51,262 nt of DNA, taken from assembly GCF_000282615.1 (NCBI RefSeq), contig NZ_AKIY01000004.1:1-51262 (forward strand), in the 5' to 3' direction. Shown in pieces: positions 7,455 to 15,697 of this stretch. How positions within the stretch are numbered: position 1 is the stretch's first letter; each line of letters begins with the position of its first letter. A program made the position numbers and the translations under genes. The notes below the pieces were generated by a model that saw only the letters and a list, made by a program, of their open reading frames with translations, was not told the origin of the DNA and did not search any database. Origin of the DNA: Bradyrhizobium sp. YR681. Its GTDB lineage: Bacteria; Pseudomonadota; Alphaproteobacteria; Rhizobiales; Xanthobacteraceae.

Positions 7455-7841
7455 ATGATCGCGGTTCTCATTCATTGGCGCATTAGACCGGATGACGAAA
7501 ACGTGCAGGCCTTTCTTGATCACTGGAAAGGTAACAACACTATTGGTGATCGCACCGGCCTTATCGCGGAATTCTTAAGCGACTCGCTTCCTGTCAAAGA
7601 ATTTCCTGACACCACTTGGCATTTAGATCCGGATTCCCTTGGTAACTTTCGATCATACGTGACAGTCGGTCTTTGGAACGATGCTGAAGCATTCAAGAGT
7701 CAGGTGGGCAACTACTTTAATGATCAAAAACCAATGTTGAAGTTCGAGAAGTATCGGCGACGGCGGGTGATGTTTGATCCGGTAGGCTGGCGCATAGGCC
7801 ACGCTGCTTTGCCTGCGACGGATTCACCGGAAGTCAAATAG
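7455..7841 (+). CDS. Hypothetical protein, possible dimeric alpha/beta-barrel fold
   Basis: 128 residues from ATG 7455, with GAAAGG upstream. The opening I-A-V-L-I-H-W-R-I, a helix, then Y-V-T-V-G-L-W-N-D-A-E-A-F resembles the ferredoxin-like half barrels of antibiotic-biosynthesis monooxygenase (ABM) proteins. The usual catalytic residues cannot be assigned by eye. Flanked by noncoding DNA on both sides, so it is probably monocistronic. The ABM assignment is tentative. Confidence 0.6.
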   Translation: MIAVLIHWRIRPDDENVQAFLDHWKGNNTIGDRTGLIAEFLSDSLPVKEFPDTTWHLDPDSLGNFRSYVTVGLWNDAEAFKSQVGNYFNDQKPMLKFEKYRRRRVMFDPVGWRIGHAALPATDSPEVK

Positions 7842-7992
7842 CCAAAGCGTTCGGGTTTTCCAACACCACGCCGTTATCAAAAAGCGGGCGTGCCTTCGGA
7901 CGGGCTTTAGGCTTTGCCCGGAGCCGCTATGCTGTCTCCGCCGATGCGGGTGACAATCCCTCACGCAAGGCATAATGCACTCCTCGCCGGAG

Positions 7993-8134
7993 GCACTCGG
8001 TCAAGCAGCTGCCTGCGGCACCGCTATCACTGCTGCGTGCGCCGGGTGCCTTCTTAACCGGTCTCGTCGCCGCACTCGGTCACGCATTTGCCTACAGCAT
8101 CGCTATCACTAATGCGCGCACCGGGTGCATTTCT
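7993..8134. repeat. Two imperfect 63-bp direct repeats
   Basis: GCACTCGGTCA begins copies at 7993 and 8072. Both continue with TGCCT, a CTATCACT block and GCGC(A/G)CCGGGTGC. They lie in a 420-bp stretch (7842-8264) without a convincing gene, so this looks like a decayed duplication. Confidence 0.5.
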
Positions 8135-8264
8135 CTTGGCTCCGCTTCGCTCCGCTATGCAGAAACCGGGGCCACCCTGTCCCGATCGCGTCAAGGCCAA
8201 GCCCGATGGGCGCCACGCGGTCTTGACCCGCTCACGCCAGGGCGGGGAGGGGCTTTCCATCGCG

Positions 8265-8513
8265 CTAAAGCGCACTCAGGTCGGTTGGTACCTCGCCGAA
8301 CTTCCTGATCAGCTTGGCGTCGCTGAAATCACCGGAGGCTGGATCACCCGTCCGCGAAAAAGCAAGCGCGCCGACGTGACCGGGCTTTCGGGACAGCGCC
8401 TCGGCCCGCATGACCGCCGCATTGGGATTGAAGCACTCGGTTGGCTCGCCAGGTGCAATGCCGTCGTCAGCGGCGACAAAGGGCAGCGCGACGTAGTAGG
8501 TGACTTCCGACAT
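8265..8513 (-). CDS. Small hypothetical protein
   Basis: 82 residues from ATG 8513 with GGAGCGAAGGAG just upstream; longer in-frame starts overlap the gene before it. Begins M-S-E-V-T-Y-Y-V-A-L-P-F and reads as a compact mixed protein. It lies 11 bp downstream of the next entry on the same strand, so the two form an operon that may be controlled by the LexA-type box at 8772. Family not recognised. Confidence 0.65.
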   Translation of the reverse strand: MSEVTYYVALPFVAADDGIAPGEPTECFNPNAAVMRAEALSRKPGHVGALAFSRTGDPASGDFSDAKLIRKFGEVPTDLSAL

Positions 8514-8524
8514 CTCCTTCGCTC

Positions 8525-8737
8525 CTAGCCATTGTAGGGGTGAAATCTTCCGCGCGCATATGCGTGAGAAACTGACTTCATCAGCTCGGCAACTTCCGAT
8601 TCCAAATACTGGTTTGCCACGATCAACGCCTTGATGGTTGCGCGGACGTCGCCACCGCACGCGGCAAGGGCCTGGTCGACAGATTCCTCAAGCGAGTCCT
8701 CGTCGCCTTGCGGAATAGGCGTGGGACTTTGAGACAT
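8525..8737 (-). CDS. Small helical hypothetical protein
   Basis: 70 residues from ATG 8737; a longer start five codons upstream is possible. Acidic N-terminus, then a helical core (A-T-I-K-A-L-I-V-A-N-Q-Y-L-E-S-E-V-A) ending in a basic R-G-R-F-H tail. I recall similar small proteins in Rhizobiales genomes, without a function. The LexA-type box lies 35 bp upstream of its start. Confidence 0.65.
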   Translation of the reverse strand: MSQSPTPIPQGDEDSLEESVDQALAACGGDVRATIKALIVANQYLESEVAELMKSVSHAYARGRFHPYNG

Positions 8738-8771
8738 CGGCCGTTTCCGCATTCAGTGGGACCGGCAAAAT

Positions 8772-8786
8772 GTTCTCATTTTGTTC
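8772..8786 (+). promoter_or_regulatory. LexA-type SOS box
   Basis: GTTC-TCATTTT-GTTC matches exactly the direct-repeat operator GTTC-N7-GTTC established for alphaproteobacterial LexA. It lies between the minus-strand pair starting at 8737 and the ligase starting at 8933, nearer the former. An identical 15-mer occurs in reverse at 28114-28128. Confidence 0.7.
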
Positions 8787-8932
8787 TTTTGGAGTCAAGC
8801 GGCCCCGGCTGCCTTGGGCTGCTATCTTTTCGGCGCTCCGGCGGCTCCGTATCGTCGATATTGCCCACGGGAACGCCGCACGGCCCGAGGTTCTTAAGCT
8901 AGGTTCGATAATCGTCTTTGTTGAGTAGCGTA

Positions 8933-9856
8933 ATGGTCAAGCGTACCAAGCCCCGAGTGCGTACCGCTTCAGCGGAGATGCCGGGATTCATCAAACCGCA
9001 GCTTGCCACCTTGAAGAGCCAGCCTCCCTCGGGAGAGCAGTGGCTTCACGAAATTAAGTACGACGGCTACCGCATTCAGCTCCACATCGAAGGGGAGAGC
9101 CGGAAGGCCTTCACCCGCAACGGCCACAACTGGATCAAGCGTTTTTCGGTGATTGCGGGTGCCTTCGATGTCCCGGGCCAGGCCATCATCGACGGTGAAG
9201 TGGTCGTTATCCACGAGGCCCGGACCAATTTCTCGGAATTGCAGGCGGAGCTCGCCGGCGGCCGCCAGGACCGTTTGGTGTTCTATGCCTTTGACCTTCT
9301 CTGGCTCGACGGCAGGGACCTGCGCAAAACGCCGCAGCTTGCGCGCAAGGTGGCGTTGAAGGAGCTGTTCGATGCCCACGGCATCGAGGTCCCGGCGCTC
9401 TACAGCGAGCATCTCACGGGAAACGGCACCGACATGTTCGAAGCCGCCGCCAAGCTGAATTATGAAGGCATCATCTCGAAGCGGGCAGACGCGCCGTACC
9501 GCTCCGAGCGCAACGAGGCCTGGCTGAAGATTAAGACCGTGCAGAAGGGTAAATTCCCTGTCGTGGGGTTCGTCAAGGACCCCTCGGGTGTTGCCGCTCT
9601 CTACCTCGGAAAGAAGGAAGGGAAAGACCTGGTTTACATGGGCAAGGTCGGCACGGGCTGGGACCGGTCGACGTCCGGCAAAATCCGGAAAGCGCTGGAC
9701 ACCGTGGTGAGCCCGAAGAGCAAGCTGAGTAAGCAACTCAAAAACCCTAAGGCCACATGGGTCGAGCCTGTCTTCTCAGCGGAGATCGAATTCCGGGACA
9801 TCACGTCGGAAGGGCTGTTGCGCGCGAGTTCGTTCAAGGGGCTCTTGAGAAACTGA
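8933..9856 (+). CDS. ATP-dependent DNA ligase, LigD ligase-domain type
   Basis: 307 residues from ATG 8933 (a TTG five codons earlier is less likely). Ligase motif I E-I-K-Y-D-G-Y-R places the AMP-accepting lysine at K42. Motif III is in V-F-Y-A-F-D-L-L-W, motif IV in Y-E-G-I-I-S-K-R, motif V in W-L-K-I-K, and an OB-fold domain follows from about residue 195. It corresponds to the central ligase domain of LigD, lacking the phosphoesterase and polymerase domains. Rhizobia often carry several such stand-alone ligases that act with Ku in end joining; no ku gene is in this window. The neighbouring LexA-type box raises the possibility of damage control. Confidence 0.85.
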   Translation: MVKRTKPRVRTASAEMPGFIKPQLATLKSQPPSGEQWLHEIKYDGYRIQLHIEGESRKAFTRNGHNWIKRFSVIAGAFDVPGQAIIDGEVVVIHEARTNFSELQAELAGGRQDRLVFYAFDLLWLDGRDLRKTPQLARKVALKELFDAHGIEVPALYSEHLTGNGTDMFEAAAKLNYEGIISKRADAPYRSERNEAWLKIKTVQKGKFPVVGFVKDPSGVAALYLGKKEGKDLVYMGKVGTGWDRSTSGKIRKALDTVVSPKSKLSKQLKNPKATWVEPVFSAEIEFRDITSEGLLRASSFKGLLRN

Positions 9857-9977
9857 CTTTTGTTATAGCGCTCGCCGTTCAGGAAACTACTTTTGGGGGT
9901 ATCGCCGTACGCGGTGAGCATCGGTCGTTGAGAGGCCATTGCTCTCACGCCCTCCTCTGAAGGGAAAGGAGCGCGCC

Positions 9978-10178
9978 ATGCAGAAACGGCGCCGATTCAA
10001 ACAAGTGCTTACGCTTCAAGAGCGGCTGACGGCCTGGTCTGAAGAGACAAAAGCTCAGGCCGCAAGACTTCCACCCGGTCCCAAGCGGGATGCTCTCATC
10101 AAAAAGGTTCGGCAGGCCGACGTTGCCAGCCACCTTGACGATTGGGCGAAGTCGCCGGGATTGCAGCCGCCGACTTAG
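9978..10178 (+). CDS. Small basic hypothetical protein
   Basis: 66 residues from ATG 9978 with AAAGGAG upstream. Basic N-terminus (K-R-R-R-F-K), then helices with L-P-P-G-P-K-R-D-A-L, and a W near the end. I recall small proteins with this L-x-P-G-x-x-R-D motif in Rhizobiales, but no function. First of three closely spaced plus-strand genes. Confidence 0.65.
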   Translation: MQKRRRFKQVLTLQERLTAWSEETKAQAARLPPGPKRDALIKKVRQADVASHLDDWAKSPGLQPPT

Positions 10179-10210
10179 GAACGGACGGTCGAGCGGCAGG
10201 TTCTGCGTTA

Positions 10211-10426
10211 ATGAGCGAACCCATTCCTTGGCTTATCGAGCATTCCATCCAGATCGCCTGGAATTATTTAGAGCGTACCGGCGAACTGGGAAATGCGGCT
10301 GAAGCCAGCAGCTTCCTCCTGAGGACCGTCGATGAGATGGTCCTCAAGGGCGAGCGCCGGAAGCTGATGCTCGCCAGCCGCGCGATCGAGGCCTATCAGC
10401 GGCACCGCCCGGTCATCGCCGCATGA
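10211..10426 (+). CDS. Small helical hypothetical protein
   Basis: 71 residues from ATG 10211. All-helical, with a central F-L-L-R-T-V-D-E-M-V segment and a basic C-terminal helix. Its stop overlaps the start of the next gene as ATGA (10423-10426), showing translational coupling. Family not named. Confidence 0.65.
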   Translation: MSEPIPWLIEHSIQIAWNYLERTGELGNAAEASSFLLRTVDEMVLKGERRKLMLASRAIEAYQRHRPVIAA

Positions 10427-10620
10427 TCGACCCGGAGTGCCAGACCTGTTTCGGCCTCGGCTGGGTTTGCGAGAACCACCCATTTCAGCCTTGGAATGAA
10501 AACGGCTGCCAATGTGGCGCGGGAATGCCATGCGAATGCCAGCAAGCCCACGGACTTGAGCAGCCTGATATCAGCAAGGTCCTAGAGAGCGAGGACGTGA
10601 AGGTACACCGCGAGAATTAG
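10423..10620 (+). CDS. Small cysteine-rich putative zinc protein
   Basis: 65 residues. C-Q-T-C-F-G-L-G-W-V-C-E-N-H-P is followed by C-Q-C-G-A-G-M-P-C-E-C: eight cysteines in CxxC-like pairs plus a histidine, consistent with two bound zinc ions. This C-x-x-C-x-G-x-G-W-V-C pattern is familiar from rhizobial small proteins of unknown role. Its last 39 bp overlap antisense with the 26-residue ORF on the other strand. Confidence 0.7.
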   Translation: MIDPECQTCFGLGWVCENHPFQPWNENGCQCGAGMPCECQQAHGLEQPDISKVLESEDVKVHREN

Positions 10621-10662
10621 CGCGATACTGACGATGACGATGCCGATCAGAAACCGGCCCAT
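10582..10662 (-). CDS. 26-residue single-pass membrane peptide
   Basis: AAGGAG lies five bases before ATG 10662, and the ATG overlaps the TGA of the gene before it (TGATG). The peptide is almost wholly hydrophobic (F-L-I-G-I-V-I-V-S-I-A-L-I-L-A-V-Y-L), enough for one inner-membrane helix. Signals and coupling support translation. Function unknown. Confidence 0.5.
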   Translation of the reverse strand: MGRFLIGIVIVSIALILAVYLHVLAL

Positions 10663-10835
10663 CACTTCTCCTTGCGGACGCCCTTGAATTTCTTCGCGCT
10701 CTTCTTGACGGCCATGAACTGGCCGCCCTTCTTGTTGCGCTTGGTCGAAGTCTTCGTGAGCGGGTTCTTCAATTGCGTACGTTTCTTCACCGCGCCCTTG
10801 CGGGCATTGTCGCCGACCGGTTTGTTGACTGCCAT
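10662..10835 (-). CDS. Conserved lysine-rich small protein
   Basis: 57 residues from ATG 10835 with GGAGG upstream. Begins M-A-V-N-K-P-V-G-D-N-A-R-K-G-A-V-K-K-R and ends F-K-G-V-R-K-E-K. About a third of the residues are Lys or Arg, so nucleic-acid binding is likely. I recall near-identical openings in many Bradyrhizobium proteins, which supports the host assignment. Longer in-frame starts are out-of-family sequence and were rejected. Confidence 0.8.
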   Translation of the reverse strand: MAVNKPVGDNARKGAVKKRTQLKNPLTKTSTKRNKKGGQFMAVKKSAKKFKGVRKEK

Positions 10836-10940
10836 CCTGGCCTCCCGTTTTGCAATCAATGCATGACAGGGACGCTTGGTTCCTCGCCCGGAACTGGGCG
10901 CGCTCTTGCGCGTTTTCTTCACGCAACTGAGGAGGACAAC

Positions 10941-11027
10941 ATGGGCTTTGGTAGAGGTGCTTTGCTTTGGCTTCTCGGCATCCCGTTGCCGATCGTTTTG
11001 TTGCTCGCACTGTTCTGGCATCACTAA
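10941..11027 (+). CDS. 28-residue membrane peptide
   Basis: AGGAGGA lies just before ATG 10941. The sequence starts M-G-F-G-R-G-A-L-L-W-L-L-G-I-P-L-P and ends in W-H-H after a hydrophobic helix. Such a peptide recurs in Bradyrhizobium genomes as I recall it; its role is unknown. A GC-rich partial hairpin with CTTTCTTT after it, around 11055-11095, may end the transcript. Confidence 0.7.
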   Translation: MGFGRGALLWLLGIPLPIVLLLALFWHH

Positions 11028-11168
11028 GGGCGGATGTACCCCTTGATGCTGAGAAGGGCCGTCGGTTCGCCGGGGGCCTTTCTTTCCCTTATGGGCGCCT
11101 GCCACACCGCTGCCGCCAAACTAGACGCCTGACGATACAGTTCAGCGGCTTGGCCTTACTGTCGGAGC

Positions 11169-13223
11169 ATGCGCTCCGTGTTACTCGGATTGATGCTCGC
11201 CTCTGTGGCTGGCGCCGCCGTGGCCCAGGATTGGGGCAACATGGCCACCATCTCGTCGACGCTCGGCAACAACACCAATCGGCTTTGCATCGGTGACCAC
11301 TCACGGCCCGGGGACATCGGCTGCCCAACTTGGGCGCCCAGTCTCACGACAGCAGGCAACGTGATCGTCAGCGGCAGTGTTACTGCCGCGCAATTTATTG
11401 GTGATGGTTCTGGTTTGACCAACGTCGGTGCGGCAAGTACCGACCGCATCACCAGTGGCACGACGAGCATGCTGGCCATTTCAAGCACGGGCTTTGTCTC
11501 GCTTACGCAGAGTGGCGTAAATACCGGATGGTTCGATCCTACGCGTGGGTTGGTGACGATTGGCGTCAGCAGCACGGGCTCCATCAGTGGCACTAGCGGC
11601 TATTTCGGCGGCAAGCTTACGGTCGTTAATAACCCAATATATCTCAGCTCTCTACAAGGCCTGTATTGGGGAGGTGTCAATAACAGTATCACCGGCCACC
11701 AAACCCAGCAGTACCTTTCCTTCTTAACTTCCGGCACCGAAGCCATGCGCATTGTCAGCAGCGGCTACGTTGGGATCGGTACCAGCCAACCGAGCAGTAC
11801 GCTCCACGTCGCAGGCAGCGTCACCGTCATCGGTCCCTCGGGTGGCCAGGCCCTCACTATCTATAGCTCGTCTGGGGGAGGCAGCACGGCATCCATCGCC
11901 AGCACCGGAAGCTTCTCCTCAACGGGCTATGGCTTCAAAAATGATGGCACCACCAGCATCAACACAGCCAGCTACAACAACCTGTCGTTCTATGTGAACA
12001 GCCAGGAAACCATGCGCCTCAAGCCGAACCTCGTTGGCATCAACACCATTACGCCCACTACCTCGCTCGAAGTCTCCGGCACCGTCAGCGCCACGCGCCT
12101 TGTCGTCAACGGTGTCAGCATCACTGGCGCTAGCGCCAATCTGTCGGAAACCGTCTCACTGAATGACCTGAAAGACGTCTCAGCCAGTACGTCACTGGGC
12201 ACAATCCTCGCCGGCCCCGGTGTTGTGCAGGCTATTACCCCCACGGGTGTCACCGCCTTCGGCGTCGGTGCCATGGGCGGCGTCACCGATGCTGGCACCG
12301 CCAACACCGCCATCGGCAACCAAGCCCTCTATTCCATGAACAACGTCGGCGCCCTTTACAATACCGCGGTGGGGAGCGCCGCCCTCTATGCCGATACTTC
12401 CGGTCAATATAACGTAGCGGTCGGTAAAAGCGCCATGTCCGCCAATACCACCGGCAGTTACAACGCAGCATTGGGCACCGCCGCCCTCGCTGGCAACGTC
12501 GGCGGGGTTGCAAATACCGCTGTCGGGAACGAATCCTTGCGCTACGGCAACGGCAACTACAATACCGCCGTCGGCAACAGCGCAGGTGGCTACGCCGGGG
12601 CTGGACTGTTCAACACGATCATTGGCCAAAGCGCCGGCTACGGTGTTAGCGGCTCTACCAATTACAACGGCGCGGCCCTGTTGGGCTACCGCTCGGGTAT
12701 CAGCCTCACCACCGGTAGCTATAACACCCTCCTTGGTTTCCAAACCGGCTATAGCCTCACCAGTGGCGGCAGCAATACCCTTGTCGGCGCCCAGGCTGGC
12801 ACCGCGCTCACCACTGGCGCCAAAAACATCGTCATCGGTGCCAATACCGATGCCTTCAGTGCCACCGGCAGCAACCAGCTTAATATCGGCAACGCCATCT
12901 GGGGCAACCTGGGCTCCGGCACTAGCAACGCCAATCTCATCGGCATTAACGTCGCCAACCCCACCACCACGCTCGAAGTATCCGGCACCATCAGTGCCAC
13001 AAGCTTTGTCGTGAACGGAGTAAGCATCACAGGAGCTTCCGCGAATGCGGATCGAATCGTCAGCGGCAGTGTCAACATGATCGCCGAACAAACCAGCGGG
13101 ACTGTCCGGGTCAGCGGAACGCTGGCCTTAGTGAACACCGGCAATGAAGTCTGCGGTCCGGCGACATGGTACAGCTTCCGGGTCGATCCTGTTTCCGGCC
13201 AAATGCAGATGTGCCGACCTTAG
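11169..13223 (+). CDS. Secreted tail-fibre / YadA-head-like repeat protein
   Basis: 684 residues with a clear signal peptide (residues 1-20, A-G-A-A-V-A-Q). The middle is rich in Gly, Ser, Thr, Asn and Ala. Residues about 375-580 hold some eleven units of the form N-T-A-V-G-x-x-A-L, the left-handed beta-roll pattern of YadA heads and of many phage tail-fibre and adhesin stalks. A 30-residue block (T-T-x-L-E-V-S-G-T-x-S-A-T, then V-V-N-G-V-S-I-T-G-A-S-A-N) occurs twice, near 296 and 598. There is no C-terminal membrane anchor and no S74 chaperone domain; the end has two cysteines. Likely an extracellular trimeric fibre. Base composition is more even than that of its neighbours, suggesting acquisition. 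Confidence 0.75.
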   Translation: MRSVLLGLMLASVAGAAVAQDWGNMATISSTLGNNTNRLCIGDHSRPGDIGCPTWAPSLTTAGNVIVSGSVTAAQFIGDGSGLTNVGAASTDRITSGTTSMLAISSTGFVSLTQSGVNTGWFDPTRGLVTIGVSSTGSISGTSGYFGGKLTVVNNPIYLSSLQGLYWGGVNNSITGHQTQQYLSFLTSGTEAMRIVSSGYVGIGTSQPSSTLHVAGSVTVIGPSGGQALTIYSSSGGGSTASIASTGSFSSTGYGFKNDGTTSINTASYNNLSFYVNSQETMRLKPNLVGINTITPTTSLEVSGTVSATRLVVNGVSITGASANLSETVSLNDLKDVSASTSLGTILAGPGVVQAITPTGVTAFGVGAMGGVTDAGTANTAIGNQALYSMNNVGALYNTAVGSAALYADTSGQYNVAVGKSAMSANTTGSYNAALGTAALAGNVGGVANTAVGNESLRYGNGNYNTAVGNSAGGYAGAGLFNTIIGQSAGYGVSGSTNYNGAALLGYRSGISLTTGSYNTLLGFQTGYSLTSGGSNTLVGAQAGTALTTGAKNIVIGANTDAFSATGSNQLNIGNAIWGNLGSGTSNANLIGINVANPTTTLEVSGTISATSFVVNGVSITGASANADRIVSGSVNMIAEQTSGTVRVSGTLALVNTGNEVCGPATWYSFRVDPVSGQMQMCRP

Positions 13224-13278
13224 AGGGCGCAACGGTTGACGCAGGACTGCGGCACAAGTCCAATCAGCACAAATGCAG

Positions 13279-13821
13279 TTACCAGGGGCCGCGTCGCCCT
13301 TTGTCGAGCCCGAAGATCCTGTCATTTAATTCCTGCATCTTTGATATCCGCTTGCTCAGCGTGCCGTCATCGATCATTCCGCGTGCGATTTTTTCAACCC
13401 GGGTCAATTCCGCTTGAAAGCCCGGTGAGGTGACCTGGCTCAAATGCTCTTGGAAGGTGGTTGAATTGACATACCCCATCGCTGCCTTTCCGACTGGAGA
13501 ATCCAGCCACCTTTGGCACTGTTCAAAGACGGACAGCGCTGGGGAGCTAGTGTCGGCAGGACTGGTCGGGACGATCGCACGGGAAGCACGTTCCCGTGCC
13601 GCGCTCAGAAGCGTTGCGCTCTCCTCCTTCCATTTGCCTTGCAGCCTTCTCAAGAGGGTCGGCTCTGTGGCGTTCCAGTCGGTGCGGCTCCTAATGATCC
13701 GGAGCATCGCGGTGGTCGGCTTCAATTTGGGGTCTCTCACGATCGCGTTCGCCACGAGATCAAGAGTTGGTCCGTCCGTTTTACCGGAGCCCTTGGGGCG
13801 TCCGCGCTTCACGTCTGCCAT
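13279..13821 (-). CDS. AT-hook-bearing hypothetical protein
   Basis: 180 residues from ATG 13821 with GGGAG upstream. The N-terminal K-R-G-R-P-K-G-S-G-K is an AT-hook-like DNA minor-groove motif. A helical domain with W-N-A-T-E-P-T-L-L-R-R-L resembling a helix-turn-helix follows, then helices ending L-D-K-G-R-R-G-P-W. Probably a DNA-binding regulator. It converges on the fibre gene, with 55 bp between. Confidence 0.7.
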   Translation of the reverse strand: MADVKRGRPKGSGKTDGPTLDLVANAIVRDPKLKPTTAMLRIIRSRTDWNATEPTLLRRLQGKWKEESATLLSAARERASRAIVPTSPADTSSPALSVFEQCQRWLDSPVGKAAMGYVNSTTFQEHLSQVTSPGFQAELTRVEKIARGMIDDGTLSKRISKMQELNDRIFGLDKGRRGPW

Positions 13822-13940
13822 GATGATTCTCCCTCTCAATTTGTGCGCTCAGATTGGTGTTTGCGCTCTCAGAACGCCAGCGAGATGATTTGCGTCGGCA
13901 ATCTTTTTTGCGAAGAAAAACAATAGGCTGCGTTCGTTCT

Positions 13941-13976
13941 GCGAGGATAATTCCTTGCCGCTCGAATTATCCTCGC
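13941..13976. promoter_or_regulatory. 12-bp perfect inverted repeat
   Basis: GCGAGGATAATT (13941-13952) and AATTATCCTCGC (13965-13976) are separated by 12 bases. The repeat sits 90 bp before the next plus-strand gene, between divergent genes, with no T tract, so an operator is more likely than a terminator. Confidence 0.5.
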
Positions 13977-14065
13977 TTATGCAAAGTCTGTTGCCCAGGA
14001 AAGGCCCCGATGGCCTCGTCCCATTGGATCTGTTGATTCGACGGTCTTACTTTCAGGAGGTTTCG

Positions 14066-14212
14066 ATGCGTCGCTTTACCGTCCGAGAAACGTCGCCTGG
14101 GATCAATTACATGGAGCCCGACAAGCCGATCTATTGGCATTTGGTCGGTCGAAGCACCGACCGCTGCGGCGGCGGAAGCTTTTATCCGGCAGGCAAACAC
14201 TGGCGGCCATGA
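14066..14212 (+). CDS. 48-residue hypothetical protein
   Basis: ATG 14066 follows AGGAGG with good spacing. The product contains I-Y-W-H-L-V-G-R-S-T-D-R-C-G-G-G and reads as a small beta protein. The longer in-frame start upstream would cross the inverted repeat and lacks a ribosome site. No family recognised. Confidence 0.55.
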   Translation: MRRFTVRETSPGINYMEPDKPIYWHLVGRSTDRCGGGSFYPAGKHWRP

Positions 14213-14258
14213 TCCGGTCGTCGTGCAGCCGTTAGGCTAATGACTGAATATCGTCGGT

Positions 14259-14642
14259 CTAGCGTTCTTCAGTCGGGTGCACCCATTTGTAGGGTGTGAT
14301 GCTTCGCGTCTCGGTGAGCTTGATCATATGGACAGGCGGAGCGTAGCGGCCTTTGCGGCATGATCGGCACTTGAGCGATGCTTCAAGTTTCCAGATCGGC
14401 GTATCGCGTGGTCGTCGGATCGCACTGAGCGGAAGGCTCGCGCGCGTCTTACAACGGTTGCACTCGACCTCAAGCCACTCCATGCCGCCGTTGATGCATT
14501 GACCGATTGTCGGAGAGGGTTGCGAAGGTCCGCCGTAGCCCTCCATCCGGACCGACCAGGCTAAGGCCTCGGCGCGGTCGGCTTCGCGGATCGCCTTTTT
14601 GGCTTCTTGCCGGGCGTGCTTGGCGTGAATTTCCGCGCCCAT
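14259..14642 (-). CDS. Conserved zinc-ribbon protein
   Basis: 127 residues from ATG 14642. An N-terminal helical part (H-A-K-H-A-R-Q-E-A-K-K-A-I-R) is followed by a linker and a zinc ribbon made of E-C-N-R-C-K-T-R and L-K-C-R-S-C-R-K-G-R-Y. I recall very similar proteins, including the ending K-W-V-H-P, in several Bradyrhizobium genomes; function unknown. The 65 residues of open frame before this start resemble noncoding translation and were left out. Confidence 0.7.
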   Translation of the reverse strand: MGAEIHAKHARQEAKKAIREADRAEALAWSVRMEGYGGPSQPSPTIGQCINGGMEWLEVECNRCKTRASLPLSAIRRPRDTPIWKLEASLKCRSCRKGRYAPPVHMIKLTETRSITPYKWVHPTEER

Positions 14643-14887
14643 GATCTGGCCGCCCCAGATGACCTCCCGCGATTTTGTGCCCATGGACGGCATTACAGCG
14701 GGCCTTGTGATGGCCGGCAATGCCACTAGGATTTGCGGCCGGACTAGGTTTCCAGGCCCCACAGGTCGGTCAATGTGCAATCTATATTCGATCACCAAGA
14801 ACAGGGACGCGATTCGCTGGCTGTTCGGCGTCGTCATGATGGCCTGAAAATCGTTCTGCGCGGCGCTGACAAGGAGGACAGGGTGGC

Positions 14888-15685
14888 ATGACCAAGCAAT
14901 ACGAGACTGCCCGCCAGCTTCTGCCGGTCGTTGTTTCTGCCGCTGCCTCCCATCAGTTTCTTACTTATCAGACCGCAGCCGAAAGCGTCGGCCGACCGAG
15001 AAACCACGCTCGCGCCATCGCGCAGGTGTGTAACTTGCTGGATGCCGCAGCAGCTTTAGCGGAAGTTCCGCTGCTCGCGCTCGTTACCGTGTTGGATACG
15101 AATAACAAGATCAACCCGAATGCTTGGACTGCCGATTTTATCGAACCAGGAATCAGGGAAGGCATCATCAAGCGTTCGTTAGGGCACACTTTTACCAACG
15201 CAGACTTCGAAGCAATCGCCTTAGCGCTGGAGCAATTGAAGGACAAAAGTGGTGAAAGTGCCTGGAAACATCTTGGCGTACTCATGCCATCAGCCGAACG
15301 AAGGCGACGTTTAGCAGGAATGGAGAGCGTGGCGTACGACGATGCCATCGATGACCTCGGAACCGACGATCCGGCGTATACAAGTTATTCGGGTATACGA
15401 TATGCGCGTGATCCACAGGTCCGCGAAGCTGTAAGAAGGCGAGCGGCTGGTAAGTGCGAGTTTTGCGGAAAGCTAGGCTTTAAGTGTGCGAACGGAGCGC
15501 GATACCTCGAGTGCCATCATATTCTGGCGGCAAATGACGGCGCAGATAGGATGACTAATGTCATTGCCATCTGTCCTGGTGAGCACCGTGAGGTTCATTT
15601 TGGAGAGCGCCGCGACGAATTGGAAGCCGAAATGATTGCCAAAGTCAAAGTGGCAGAAGCTCGTCGCCTGAGGGCTAGCATATGA
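14888..15685 (+). CDS. HNH endonuclease
   Basis: 265 residues, with AAGGAGGACAGG upstream. The N-terminal region (1-130) is a helical domain with G-R-P-R-N-H-A-R-A-I and K-I-N-P-N-A-W. The C-terminal HNH fold begins at C-E-F-C and has the catalytic pair L-E-C-H-H-I followed by N-V-I-A-I-C-P and H-R-E-V-H-F, with four zinc-binding cysteines expected. The order and spacing are those of McrA-like HNH nucleases. The fused N-terminal domain may sense modified DNA. The next gene starts 12 bp downstream, so the two likely act together. Confidence 0.8.
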   Translation: MTKQYETARQLLPVVVSAAASHQFLTYQTAAESVGRPRNHARAIAQVCNLLDAAAALAEVPLLALVTVLDTNNKINPNAWTADFIEPGIREGIIKRSLGHTFTNADFEAIALALEQLKDKSGESAWKHLGVLMPSAERRRRLAGMESVAYDDAIDDLGTDDPAYTSYSGIRYARDPQVREAVRRRAAGKCEFCGKLGFKCANGARYLECHHILAANDGADRMTNVIAICPGEHREVHFGERRDELEAEMIAKVKVAEARRLRASI

Positions 15686-15697
15686 GGAATGGGCGCA

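Noticed and set aside
12192..13091. 299-residue minus-strand ORF
   Set aside because: Antisense shadow of the repetitive fibre gene; its G/A/V/D-rich sequence mirrors the repeats.
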